Positions 51,646 through 60,032 of a stretch of 64,000 nucleotides of DNA are shown here, in pieces. The notes below the pieces were generated by a model that was given only the letters and a program-made list of their open reading frames with translations, searched no databases and was not told where the DNA came from. Source of the stretch: Candidatus Gastranaerophilales bacterium (GTDB lineage: Bacteria; Cyanobacteriota; Vampirovibrionia; Gastranaerophilales; Gastranaerophilaceae). The DNA lies in the NCBI GenBank assembly GCA_024695865.1, contig JAILHI010000001.1, positions 17,225-81,224 on the forward strand, given 5' to 3'. The translations under genes and the position numbers were made by a program. The number at the start of each line of letters is the position of its first letter. Within the stretch, counting starts at the first letter, position 1.

Positions 51646-52539
51646 TTATTTTATCTGTTCTTTTAATTCGGCTTTTACATCAGAAAACATACTGTTTGAC
51701 GGATTAAAAAGATTGTTCATGTAATTTTTAAAATAAACAACGGGGAATTTAGGAAGCCAACTGAAATTAAAAATCGAAGAAACCGTATCCATTCCCTGAG
51801 AAAACATTAATTCATCAATTGTTTCTTCATAAGAATTTGAAATTGATGAAAAGATTTTTATTGTATAATCCGTTGCGGAAACTACGGAATATCCCGCTCC
51901 CGCCCCTGTTTTCACCAGAACGGGAACGGCTTTTGCGGGTCTTAAAGTTTTTAAATCTTGTTCCCTTTGTAAAAATCTTATATTGTCATTATTTTTGTCG
52001 TCATCAAGGGTATAAACCTGATTTTCATACTTAATGCAAATCTGCTTGGGGTTCGGCATGTAAATATAGTCGCAAACGTTATCCAAAAGTTTTTCACCGC
52101 TGTCCGAATATATGCCGTATTTAAAACCTTTAGCGGTTAAAAACTTTTTGTTAAAAAGAGGCATAATTTCAGAATATTCAGGAGGAATAATCGTTTTTCC
52201 GTTTTCGTCATAAAGCCCGTAATCAATATCGTTTCCGAATTTTACAAACCTGTTAAAATATCTTTCAACACGTGTATATTTCGGCTTTACCAAAATATTG
52301 CCCTCACAGTCGATAAGACCGAATTTGTTTCTTTTGGTCTGCACAATCCAGCCGTTTTTACCGAGCCTGATTAATTTTTTGTACTGCTCCTTTACAATAA
52401 CGTTTTCGTCTTTATCCTTTAAACCGTAATATTTGTTGTTTGTTGAATAAGTCTGAAGATTATCGGTTGTAAAGGTTTCGCAAAAAGAAGCATTTTGAGA
52501 TATGATAAATAATAATAAAAACGATATCAGTTTTTTCAT
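51646..52539 (-). CDS. Exported WG-repeat protein
   Basis: A 297-aa protein. The signal peptide MKKLISFLLLFIISQNASFC is followed by about five WG/KWG beta repeats (YGLKDKDENVIVKEQYKKL, FGLIDCEGNILVKPKYTRV, YGLYDENGKTIIPPEYSEI) and a ~130-residue C-terminal part of unknown fold. WG repeats are expected to form a beta structure for binding. ATG 52539 is chosen over the longer in-frame start at 52689, since a TGn-TATTAT -10 box lies six bases before it and the signal peptide begins there. Confidence 0.7.
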   Translation of the reverse strand: MKKLISFLLLFIISQNASFCETFTTDNLQTYSTNNKYYGLKDKDENVIVKEQYKKLIRLGKNGWIVQTKRNKFGLIDCEGNILVKPKYTRVERYFNRFVKFGNDIDYGLYDENGKTIIPPEYSEIMPLFNKKFLTAKGFKYGIYSDSGEKLLDNVCDYIYMPNPKQICIKYENQVYTLDDDKNNDNIRFLQREQDLKTLRPAKAVPVLVKTGAGAGYSVVSATDYTIKIFSSISNSYEETIDELMFSQGMDTVSSIFNFSWLPKFPVVYFKNYMNNLFNPSNSMFSDVKAELKEQIK

Positions 52540-52544
52540 ATCGG

Positions 52545-52551
52545 TATAATA
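52545..52551. promoter_or_regulatory. Overlapping divergent -10 boxes
   Basis: The near-palindrome GGTATAATACC gives TATAAT on the plus strand (52545-52550) for the AsmA-like gene and TATTAT on the minus strand (52551-52546, with TGG before it) for the WG-repeat gene. The two polymerases cannot both occupy it. Confidence 0.6.
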
Positions 52552-52580
52552 CCATAAAAAGCCTTTTCGGGAAAAATCAG

Positions 52581-55403
52581 ATGAGCAAAAAAGCAAAAAT
52601 AATAATAAGCACAATATTAATAACACCGATAGTTTTAATCCTTTTTTGTCTTTTTCTTTACATTTATGCCTTACCGAAAATTGTTTCAAATCCTCTTGTT
52701 ACGGAAAAAATACACAATCTTGTAAAAGAGTCCTGCAATGCCGAAATAATAATCAACAAACCCGTTTTAAAAACCTCTTTAAAACCGAAAGTTCAGTTTA
52801 CCAGCGAAAATATCGTTCTTTTAAAAGACGGGGAAACTCTTTTAAACCTGCAAAATATCGACAGCGAAATCGATTTGTCAAAAATATTTTCAAAAAAAAT
52901 CATTCTTAACAGACTCGGTGCCGATGAAATTTACATTGACATAAACAAACTTAAAGATTTAAAGACAAAAGAGCAGGAAAACACAAACGCCGACAGTGAT
53001 TTTACATTTGACCCACTAAATTCATGGCTTTACATAAAAAAATGTGCAATTATTTACGGCAGTCCGAAAGGCGTTATGGTAAAACTTTTGGCAAAAGACA
53101 TAAATCTTCTGCCCCAAAAAGACGAAAAAAGTTTTTTACATTTCAAAATACTTGCTGATACTGACTACAACAACGAAAGATTAAGAGTTCTTTTAGCCGA
53201 CAAAGACAATGTTTATATAAAAGACAATCAACTTTTTATAGATGATTTCAAATTTAAAGTCAATAAATCGGAGATTAATTTAACGGCAAAAATCGACCCT
53301 GACGGAAAATATACCGCAAATGTCTATTCAGACAAATTTGAACTTAAAAACATAGAACAACTTTTAAATACAAATCTTGTCATACCGAACGGCAGAGATA
53401 TAATGAGTTGTTTTGCAAACACAACGGGCGATTTTAAATTCAATCTGGATATCGACAACGATAATGTAAGAGGGTATATCAAGGTCAACACCGTTAAAGC
53501 CGCCCTTACGCCGCTTGCGAATATACCGCTGACTATTACAAACGGATATATAAAAATAACACCGACAAAAATAAAAATAGAGGATTTTAAAGGCTACTAC
53601 GGAAAATCGGCAATCCAAAAAGTTGCAATGAAGGGTGAAGTTGACGATTACACAAACACGGCAAAAACCTCTCTTTCCATTATGGGCAGGGCTTTTGACG
53701 AACTTACAAAATATATCTCCAAAATTGCGGGAACAAATATCAGCCTCGTCAATGAATCAAAATTTGCCTTTAAAGTTAACTGCGATTCAACAGGGCAGGT
53801 TGAAATCAAAGGTCTCGGCAAAATACCCAAAGGCAGCAACATTTTGTTTGAAGGCGCAAGCATAAGTTCGGATAAATACGACAGGGCTGTCGGGATAGAT
53901 TTAAACATAGTCGGACAGGACTTAAACATAGACCATATAAATTACTATATTTCGGAAGAAATCTCACGTAAAACAAGAGGAAAAACAAAACCCATAGTTA
54001 CCATAAGCGGTGCTTTAAACGCTTACACGGGTTATTTGAAGGAACTGGAATTTAACGTTCCGGAACCTTTGCCGAGCGAATTTTTCAACGTTCTTGTCGG
54101 TCAGAAAATTTTAAGACGGGGAACTTTTGAGGGTGCTTTGCGGTTTATCAACTCAAAAACACCGAAGATTGACGGCAAAATGGTCATGAAAGGCGTTTTC
54201 GTTTCGGGTCAGAGATTTTTGATTAAAAATGCCGTTATTTCCGCAAATGACAAGTATATCAACGTTACCTCGGACGGAACAATCAGACGGACAAAATACA
54301 AATTTAACGGAAACATAGTAAACAATCTTGTTTTTCCTATAATCATCGATAATACGAACATTACGGTTGATGAAATCGATGTCGAAAAAGTTATGCAGAC
54401 TTTTGCGCCAAGACAGGCAAACGCTCCAAGAAGACCCCGCCCGAGCAATGTCAACCTTGAAATACCGAAGAGCAATGTTTCAACGGAATACTTTGACTTT
54501 GAGGAAAAGAAAACAGAAAACGAAAATGTTGAACAGATTGCCTTTCAGCCGAATTTACTTGTCATCAAAGACTGTATTTTCAATGTTAAAAAGGGAAATT
54601 ACAAACTCATCAATTTTTCCAACCTTAACGCAAAATTAAATCTGACAAAAAACGGGCTTTTGACTATAAATTCAAACCGTTTTGACTTTGCCGAGGGAAT
54701 TTCCTCTTTAAAAGTCAAATGCGACCTTCTGAAAGAAATTTATTCGGTAGCACTCGGCACAAGAAACGTTGATACAAACGTAATTGCCGCATCTATACTT
54801 AATCTGGATAAAGAAATCACGGGAAAAGCAAGCGCCCTGATGATATTCAGCACGGACAGCAGTGCAAAATTAAACGGAAAAATAAAATTTTCGGTAAAAG
54901 ACGGCTCAATTACAAAACTCGGACTTGTTCAGTATGTTCTGAACATGGCGGCAATTTTCAGAAATCCGATTGTTATGATAAGTCCGTCCACTCTTGTCGA
55001 TTTGGTGAACATTCCCGACGGCACATTTAATCAAATCAGCGGAAACCTTGAAATCAAGAACAACATTATCGAAAAAATGTTTATACAATCGTCCTCACCG
55101 CAATTGAGTTCTGTTATTGCGGGACAAATTAATCTCGAAAACATGGATACTTCTTTGAGAATTTACACCAAATTTTCAAATAAAAACAGCGGCATCACGG
55201 GCTTTTTGAGAAACTTCTCTTTATCCTCGTTATCAAAAAGAACACCTTTTGCGACAAAAGAAACGGCAAGTTATTATGCGGCGGAACTTGCAATGCTTCC
55301 GAAACTTGAAATCGGCGAGGACGAAGCGCAGGTCTTTTTAACCAAAGTTGACGGCGATATTCAGACGAATAACTTTATTTCTTCCCTGAAAAAAATAAAA
55401 TAA
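52581..55403 (+). CDS. AsmA-like membrane-anchored envelope protein
   Basis: A 940-aa protein with one N-terminal membrane helix (about residues 9-29) and a very long beta-rich periplasmic part. The N-terminal LPKIVSNPLVTEKIHNLV and the Leu/Val-rich strand pattern, plus a C-terminal block (NGKIKFSVKDGSITKLGLV, then LDVxGTFNQISGNLEIKNN-type DGTFNQISGNLEIKN), match the AsmA/YhdP/TamB bridge-like group. Such proteins span the periplasm and help move phospholipids to the outer membrane or assemble it. Exact subfamily unsure. It has a 25-30-base leader without a clear Shine-Dalgarno. Confidence 0.8.
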   Translation: MSKKAKIIISTILITPIVLILFCLFLYIYALPKIVSNPLVTEKIHNLVKESCNAEIIINKPVLKTSLKPKVQFTSENIVLLKDGETLLNLQNIDSEIDLSKIFSKKIILNRLGADEIYIDINKLKDLKTKEQENTNADSDFTFDPLNSWLYIKKCAIIYGSPKGVMVKLLAKDINLLPQKDEKSFLHFKILADTDYNNERLRVLLADKDNVYIKDNQLFIDDFKFKVNKSEINLTAKIDPDGKYTANVYSDKFELKNIEQLLNTNLVIPNGRDIMSCFANTTGDFKFNLDIDNDNVRGYIKVNTVKAALTPLANIPLTITNGYIKITPTKIKIEDFKGYYGKSAIQKVAMKGEVDDYTNTAKTSLSIMGRAFDELTKYISKIAGTNISLVNESKFAFKVNCDSTGQVEIKGLGKIPKGSNILFEGASISSDKYDRAVGIDLNIVGQDLNIDHINYYISEEISRKTRGKTKPIVTISGALNAYTGYLKELEFNVPEPLPSEFFNVLVGQKILRRGTFEGALRFINSKTPKIDGKMVMKGVFVSGQRFLIKNAVISANDKYINVTSDGTIRRTKYKFNGNIVNNLVFPIIIDNTNITVDEIDVEKVMQTFAPRQANAPRRPRPSNVNLEIPKSNVSTEYFDFEEKKTENENVEQIAFQPNLLVIKDCIFNVKKGNYKLINFSNLNAKLNLTKNGLLTINSNRFDFAEGISSLKVKCDLLKEIYSVALGTRNVDTNVIAASILNLDKEITGKASALMIFSTDSSAKLNGKIKFSVKDGSITKLGLVQYVLNMAAIFRNPIVMISPSTLVDLVNIPDGTFNQISGNLEIKNNIIEKMFIQSSSPQLSSVIAGQINLENMDTSLRIYTKFSNKNSGITGFLRNFSLSSLSKRTPFATKETASYYAAELAMLPKLEIGEDEAQVFLTKVDGDIQTNNFISSLKKIK

Positions 55404-55492
55404 CGGACTTAATATTTATATAGATTTTCAAAATAATACTGCCATTTTTTGTGATTTTAATATATGATAATATAGATAAAAAAAATAAAGTC

Positions 55493-56332
55493 ATGGAATG
55501 GTATATGGAAGACAATCAAACTACTCGTCAAAAAACCGATAAAACTGCTTTAATCTTCAAAATTGTTGCATCTTTGAATAAAATTCTGGACGAAGACCAA
55601 AAACAGAAGCAGCCTTTGTTTTTATCCATAAACGAACAATTCCTGCTTAAATTTGTAACGGGTATTGTTAAAAACCCGCAAAAATCATACATTATAGGTA
55701 TTACGGGTGAATCCGCATCGGGCAAATCAACCCTCGTAAACAATGCGGCAAAAGCCCTTTTAAAAGAAAAAAGAGAACACCTTTTTACAACTTTAAGTTG
55801 TGATAACTATTATATTGATTCTTCCGAAGAACTCAAAAAGGCAGGGAGTTACGAAAATCTGTTTATGACGGGCTTTTCGTTTGACACCCCCGATGCGCTT
55901 AATCTTGAACTTATGAAGGCTCATCTGACAAGTCTTAAAAACGGCTGTTCCGTGAAAACACCGCAATACAACTTTGTAACCTGCGAAAGTGTTCCCGACC
56001 AAAACGAGAAAAAACCTGCACTTATAATTTTAAACGAGGGTTTATTCGTTCTCAATCCGATTGTTGCAGACGTTGACGATATCAAAATCTATGTCTTTAC
56101 ACCGTTCAGCATAATCAGAGAACGCTGGTATGCACGTGCCGCATCAAGAGGCAAAATCGGGCATGCAGCAGATTTGCAGTTTGAAAACGTAAATTCGGCA
56201 GCACAGGTTTATATCCGCCCGACCATGCAAAATGCGGATATTGTTATTAACGGTTTGACCACCGCCGAATATATCGAGGAAATGACCGAAAAAATTATAA
56301 AAATGATTGAAAGTATTCTTTCGGAATTATAA
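55493..56332 (+). CDS. Uridine kinase-family P-loop kinase, paralogue 2
   Basis: About 279 aa. P-loop GESASGKST, LSCDNYYIDSS (acceptor Asp), the TGFSFDTPDALNL and NGCSVKTPQYNF blocks, and ARAASRGK. It keeps the same order and the same N-terminal extension as the gene at 6719, so the two arose by duplication and form their own subfamily. Start ATG 55493 is preferred to the GTG at 55451; ATG 55505 is also possible, since no strong ribosome site is seen. The substrate is not known. Confidence 0.72.
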   Translation: MEWYMEDNQTTRQKTDKTALIFKIVASLNKILDEDQKQKQPLFLSINEQFLLKFVTGIVKNPQKSYIIGITGESASGKSTLVNNAAKALLKEKREHLFTTLSCDNYYIDSSEELKKAGSYENLFMTGFSFDTPDALNLELMKAHLTSLKNGCSVKTPQYNFVTCESVPDQNEKKPALIILNEGLFVLNPIVADVDDIKIYVFTPFSIIRERWYARAASRGKIGHAADLQFENVNSAAQVYIRPTMQNADIVINGLTTAEYIEEMTEKIIKMIESILSEL

Positions 56333-56334
56333 AT

Positions 56335-56400
56335 TTGTTTTTCGGTTTTCGGGATTGCTTCGAACAAGCCTCGCAAAGACGGCTGTTGTCTTTCTTTTCT
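56335..56400. repeat. REP-like repeat fragment, copy F
   Basis: GGGATTGCTTCG ... GCCTCGCAAAGACG, a short version of the REP vocabulary, in the gap between convergent genes. Confidence 0.45.
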
Positions 56401-56415
56401 GAACAAAGTAAACTA

Positions 56416-56961
56416 TTATAACTCATTATAAGGCGTTCCGATTTCGTGAGAATACAAAAAATTCAGCACAAAAATGTCGTTTTCGCTCGGTACTGACAGC
56501 GTTTTTTTATGCGGAACAAACATCAAATCGTTTTCATTTACACCATGCCCGAGTCCCATTGAATGACCGAGTTCGTGCAAAACCGTATGTAATATCGTGT
56601 CCTTATTGATAATTTTGGGCGAATTGGGATTGGGAAGTCCTATTTCAATTGTAACCGCTCTGATTTCAGAGGCTACAATACTTCTGAATTTGCACATACC
56701 CTCAAATTTTATGCCCGCCTTAGTCCAGAGAATTACTATATCGGCGTTTGCCTGATTTTCGGTAAAATCAAATCTGACGGGCGCATATCCGTTCCAGATT
56801 TCAGCGGCTTTTTTAACGGCAAAGTAATAATCCTGTTTTTCCGCTTCCGAGATGTTTGCGGCTATCGGCGGAACAAAAATAAAAATGTTGTTTTTTTTAA
56901 AACGGCATAATCTTCCGTTCACCATTGAATCGTAAATGTATTTTTCGCAATTTTCCATCAT
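56416..56961 (-). CDS. Matrixin-like zinc metalloprotease domain protein
   Basis: A 181-aa protein with HELGHSMGLGH near residue 137, the full HExxHxxGxxH zinc motif of M10 matrixins/metzincins, preceded by a metzincin-like layout (AAEIWNGYAPVRFDFTE; WNxYxxVxF). A following LMFVPH may form the Met-turn, with Met before FVPH. No signal peptide or prodomain is seen, unusual for this family. Last gene of the ugd-to-lipid-kinase operon, with a 4-bp overlap. Confidence 0.82.
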   Translation of the reverse strand: MMENCEKYIYDSMVNGRLCRFKKNNIFIFVPPIAANISEAEKQDYYFAVKKAAEIWNGYAPVRFDFTENQANADIVILWTKAGIKFEGMCKFRSIVASEIRAVTIEIGLPNPNSPKIINKDTILHTVLHELGHSMGLGHGVNENDLMFVPHKKTLSVPSENDIFVLNFLYSHEIGTPYNEL

Positions 56962-57824
56962 TTTGAATACATTCTTATCCTGTTCGGTAAAATTTTAATG
57001 TTAATATCGTTTTTCAGTTTACTTTTTTCGCCGTCAATGTGGCATAACAACCAGTTATTTTTAATCTGCATCGAGGAAGCCCGAAAATATTCCGCCAAAG
57101 AACTGTTAACCCTGAAACCGAAGATTATTTTCAAAAATTCCAGAAAAAAAGTTACGGGATTTCTTGCTTTCAAAACAAAAACATCAAATTTGCCGTCATC
57201 CGTTTCAGAGTTATTGCCGACCGAAATAAAATTCCGGTACATATTTGCGGCATTTGCGATAATCAGACAAACCGCTTCCGTTTCCAAATTTTTATCATCA
57301 TAGGTAATACTGTACTGTTTGGGTTTCAGCCTGAAAGCAAAAATAAAACCCGCAATAAAATAAGCAAAATACCCGAATCTGTTTTTCAGAGATTGCGGGG
57401 TTTTGCCGATAATTTCCGCATCATAGCCCAAGCCGCAGCGCAAAACCGAATACAGTCCGTTAATTTCCATCACATCAACCGTTTTGATGTGATTTTTGTC
57501 AAACATCTCCAGAGTCTTTTTTAAATTCAAAGACAAACCGAGTTTTGCGGCAAGCAAATTCGCCGTTCCGCAGGGAATTATTGCAACGGTTTTATCGGCT
57601 GCATTTTTTTCAATAAGAGTCTTTACCACTTTGCTGACGGTTCCGTCACCGCCCATTGCAAAGACAGTATCGTATTCGGTTATATCAATCGAAACCAATT
57701 CATCAATATTTATAAACTTAAATTTCTGACATCTTTGCAGCAAAAATTTGTGCAAGATTTTTTTGTGGATTATAGCCTGTTTTCTGCCTGCATTATAGTT
57801 CGATACAACCAGAACATTTTTCAT
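56958..57824 (-). CDS. Diacylglycerol/lipid kinase family protein
   Basis: YegS/DgkB/sphingosine-kinase family, 288 aa. ATP-binding MGGDGTVSKVV and IPCGTANLLAAKLGL are intact, and a C-terminal beta domain carries the DGKFDVFVLKA block. It phosphorylates a lipid alcohol such as diacylglycerol. It lies with a PAP2 phosphatase (gap of zero) and a radical SAM gene, so a lipid-modifying operon is likely. Confidence 0.9.
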   Translation of the reverse strand: MKNVLVVSNYNAGRKQAIIHKKILHKFLLQRCQKFKFINIDELVSIDITEYDTVFAMGGDGTVSKVVKTLIEKNAADKTVAIIPCGTANLLAAKLGLSLNLKKTLEMFDKNHIKTVDVMEINGLYSVLRCGLGYDAEIIGKTPQSLKNRFGYFAYFIAGFIFAFRLKPKQYSITYDDKNLETEAVCLIIANAANMYRNFISVGNNSETDDGKFDVFVLKARNPVTFFLEFLKIIFGFRVNSSLAEYFRASSMQIKNNWLLCHIDGEKSKLKNDINIKILPNRIRMYSK

Positions 57825-58436
57825 TCAGCCTTTGCCCCCGATAATTTTTATCATGCTTATATAAATATATAGCATAATAAAGGCTAAAAGATATCCGCCA
57901 AAAACATCAGTCGGGTTGTGTACCCCGAGCAAAATCCTGCTCAAACCCGCAAAAAGTATCCAAATTACACCGAAAGCCATGCCAGTGTATTTCAAAAACG
58001 GGTTTTTGCAATACTTGTTGATATAATAAATCACCAAACCCCATAGTGTTGTTGTAACAAGTGTATGACTCGAAACAAAACTGAACGTTGACGGCTGAAC
58101 GGCAAATTGCAGTTCAATCGGCGGACGGGGTCTTTGCACAAGATTTTTGATAATTATATTCAAAACATAAGCAACAAGCGGCGATGATGAAAACAAAATA
58201 ATATCAATTATCAGAGTTTCTTTAAAGAAGAAAACTATCCCGACAAGCAACGGCAAAACTATACATGCCGCATACAATTTTCCGTCCATAAGGACGGGAA
58301 TCCATGACGGGATATGTTCAAATTTTCTCTGCAATACCTCAATAACGGACATATCCCATTGTGTAACAACGGGATATGTATTTACGATAATTGCATAAAT
58401 TATAAAAACTGATATTAAAAACAGACTCTTTTTCAT
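57825..58436 (-). CDS. PAP2-family membrane phosphatase
   Basis: About 203 aa with five or six helices. The three phosphatase motifs are KNLVQRPRP, SFVSSHTL (in place of PSGH) and SRILLGVHNPTDVFGG, with the catalytic His present. Expected substrates are phosphatidic acid or polyprenyl pyrophosphate. ATG 58436 is chosen: it begins one base after the upstream stop codon and gives a normal first helix (MKKSLFLISVF); the longer frame would start 96 bp inside the upstream gene. Confidence 0.88.
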   Translation of the reverse strand: MKKSLFLISVFIIYAIIVNTYPVVTQWDMSVIEVLQRKFEHIPSWIPVLMDGKLYAACIVLPLLVGIVFFFKETLIIDIILFSSSPLVAYVLNIIIKNLVQRPRPPIELQFAVQPSTFSFVSSHTLVTTTLWGLVIYYINKYCKNPFLKYTGMAFGVIWILFAGLSRILLGVHNPTDVFGGYLLAFIMLYIYISMIKIIGGKG

Positions 58437-58437
58437 A

Positions 58438-59958
58438 CTATTGTCCGCAGGTTGAACAATTATGAGTGCATTGTCTTTCGGGTTTTTCAGTAGAACAGAA
58501 GGTATCTCTGTCAACGTAATATTCGCCTTCAAGAGGGAATACTGTCATCCAGAGGTTTTCGCTCCAATCCTTATCGAGAATTTCCTTAACGTCCGCAGAA
58601 TACTTATCAATTTCCGCTTTAATATTTTCGTTTGTCAGATAATCGGCAGCACCTTTATGAGTTTCGTAGGGCTTAAATTCTTCATAATATTTTCTCAAAA
58701 CATCAGGTCTGTCAACAATCATACAGGGTCTGAGCATATTGCCGTCCTCGTAAGGAATACCCGCACGGATTGCACGCATAAACGGTGATGATAAAGCCTC
58801 TGTAAGAGTGCAGTTTTTAACGTTATGAGTTGCAAGGTGAACAAACGTACAGGGTTCAACATCACCTCTCGGGTTAACGTGAATATACTGTCTGCCGCCT
58901 GCGATACAACCCATCATTTCGGGACCGTCACCCCAGAAGTCCGCAGTCATCATCGGCAGAGTGTTTCTTGCGTTATAAACCGCTTTCAATATCTGACGTC
59001 TTTGGTCTGCGTTCGGTGTCATGCTGACATCGGGGCTGTCACCAACGGGAACGTAGTGGAAGAACCAAGTCCACAAACTGCCCTTGTCACAAAGCATCTG
59101 AATAAATTCGTCTGATGTAACTTCATCGCAGTTTTTACTTGTTGCGGTGATAGAAACACCGAAGAAAATGCCTGCCTTTTTGAGCATGTCCATTTTGTTC
59201 ATAACCATATCAAAACAGCCATCGCCTCTGACGGCATCGGTATTTTCCTTTAAGCCGCCGAGTGAGAACATCGGCTGAACATTGCCTATTCTCTGCAAAG
59301 TTTTGACGGTTTCTTCGGTAATTAACGAGCCGTTTGTAAAGGTTATAAACGTACAGTCGTTAAATTCCTCGCAAAGTTCCAAAAACTCTTTTCTTGCAAA
59401 GGGTTCACCACCAACGATTGCAAACATGTGGATACCCATTTCATCACGGGCTTCGGTAAAGATTTCTCTCCATTTTTCTTTGGATAAATCCTCCGTAACA
59501 TCGTATTCGTGGGCCCAACAGCCCTTGCAGTTGAAGTTGCATCTTTTTGTAATACTTGCAAGCAGAACCGTCGGCGGAAAAAATCCATTCTTTGCATTAA
59601 ACTGTGAACGTTTTCTCAGATTGTCGCCATAATAACCGTTTACAAAAAAGTTCTTGATAAATTTATTTCTGCAATTCGGGTGCAATTCCGTCAAAACTCT
59701 TTTCCACCAGAAAAGGTGCGGATGCTCCGACTTAAAAAGCCATTGCATACGTCTTGCGTGATTTACACCGCCTTTTGAACCTGAAATTTTTTCAAACAGT
59801 TTTGCAAGGTTTACAAGCATATCCTTGCTGAAATGGTCGCCGAGATAATTTATTGTTTTATCTATAACAAAATCATTGAATTTCAGTTTCAAACCGTCAA
59901 ACATGCCCATTGAATTTGACTGCCAGACGGTTGATTGTTTTTCTACTTTGGGTCGCAT
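58438..59958 (-). CDS. Radical SAM protein with C-terminal cysteine cluster
   Basis: A 506-aa radical SAM protein. The cluster motif is in ITKRCNFNCKGCW (CxxxCxxC), the SAM-binding motif is AIVGGEPF, and a SPASM-like C-terminal region holds Cys at GGRQYIHVNPRGDVEPC, then a terminal CTHNCSTCG cluster. N-terminal ~110 residues are helical, without Cys. ATG 59958 has AAAGGA eight bases upstream; the longer frame (59994) does not. Context with a PAP2 phosphatase, lipid kinase and ugd suggests a lipid or glycolipid target, but this is inference. Confidence 0.85.
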   Translation of the reverse strand: MRPKVEKQSTVWQSNSMGMFDGLKLKFNDFVIDKTINYLGDHFSKDMLVNLAKLFEKISGSKGGVNHARRMQWLFKSEHPHLFWWKRVLTELHPNCRNKFIKNFFVNGYYGDNLRKRSQFNAKNGFFPPTVLLASITKRCNFNCKGCWAHEYDVTEDLSKEKWREIFTEARDEMGIHMFAIVGGEPFARKEFLELCEEFNDCTFITFTNGSLITEETVKTLQRIGNVQPMFSLGGLKENTDAVRGDGCFDMVMNKMDMLKKAGIFFGVSITATSKNCDEVTSDEFIQMLCDKGSLWTWFFHYVPVGDSPDVSMTPNADQRRQILKAVYNARNTLPMMTADFWGDGPEMMGCIAGGRQYIHVNPRGDVEPCTFVHLATHNVKNCTLTEALSSPFMRAIRAGIPYEDGNMLRPCMIVDRPDVLRKYYEEFKPYETHKGAADYLTNENIKAEIDKYSADVKEILDKDWSENLWMTVFPLEGEYYVDRDTFCSTEKPERQCTHNCSTCGQ

Positions 59959-60032
59959 TATATATTCCTTTATTAGTCTGTAACTATTTAACAAGAGATA
60001 TCATAACACAAAAAAAATAAGAGCAAAACAAA

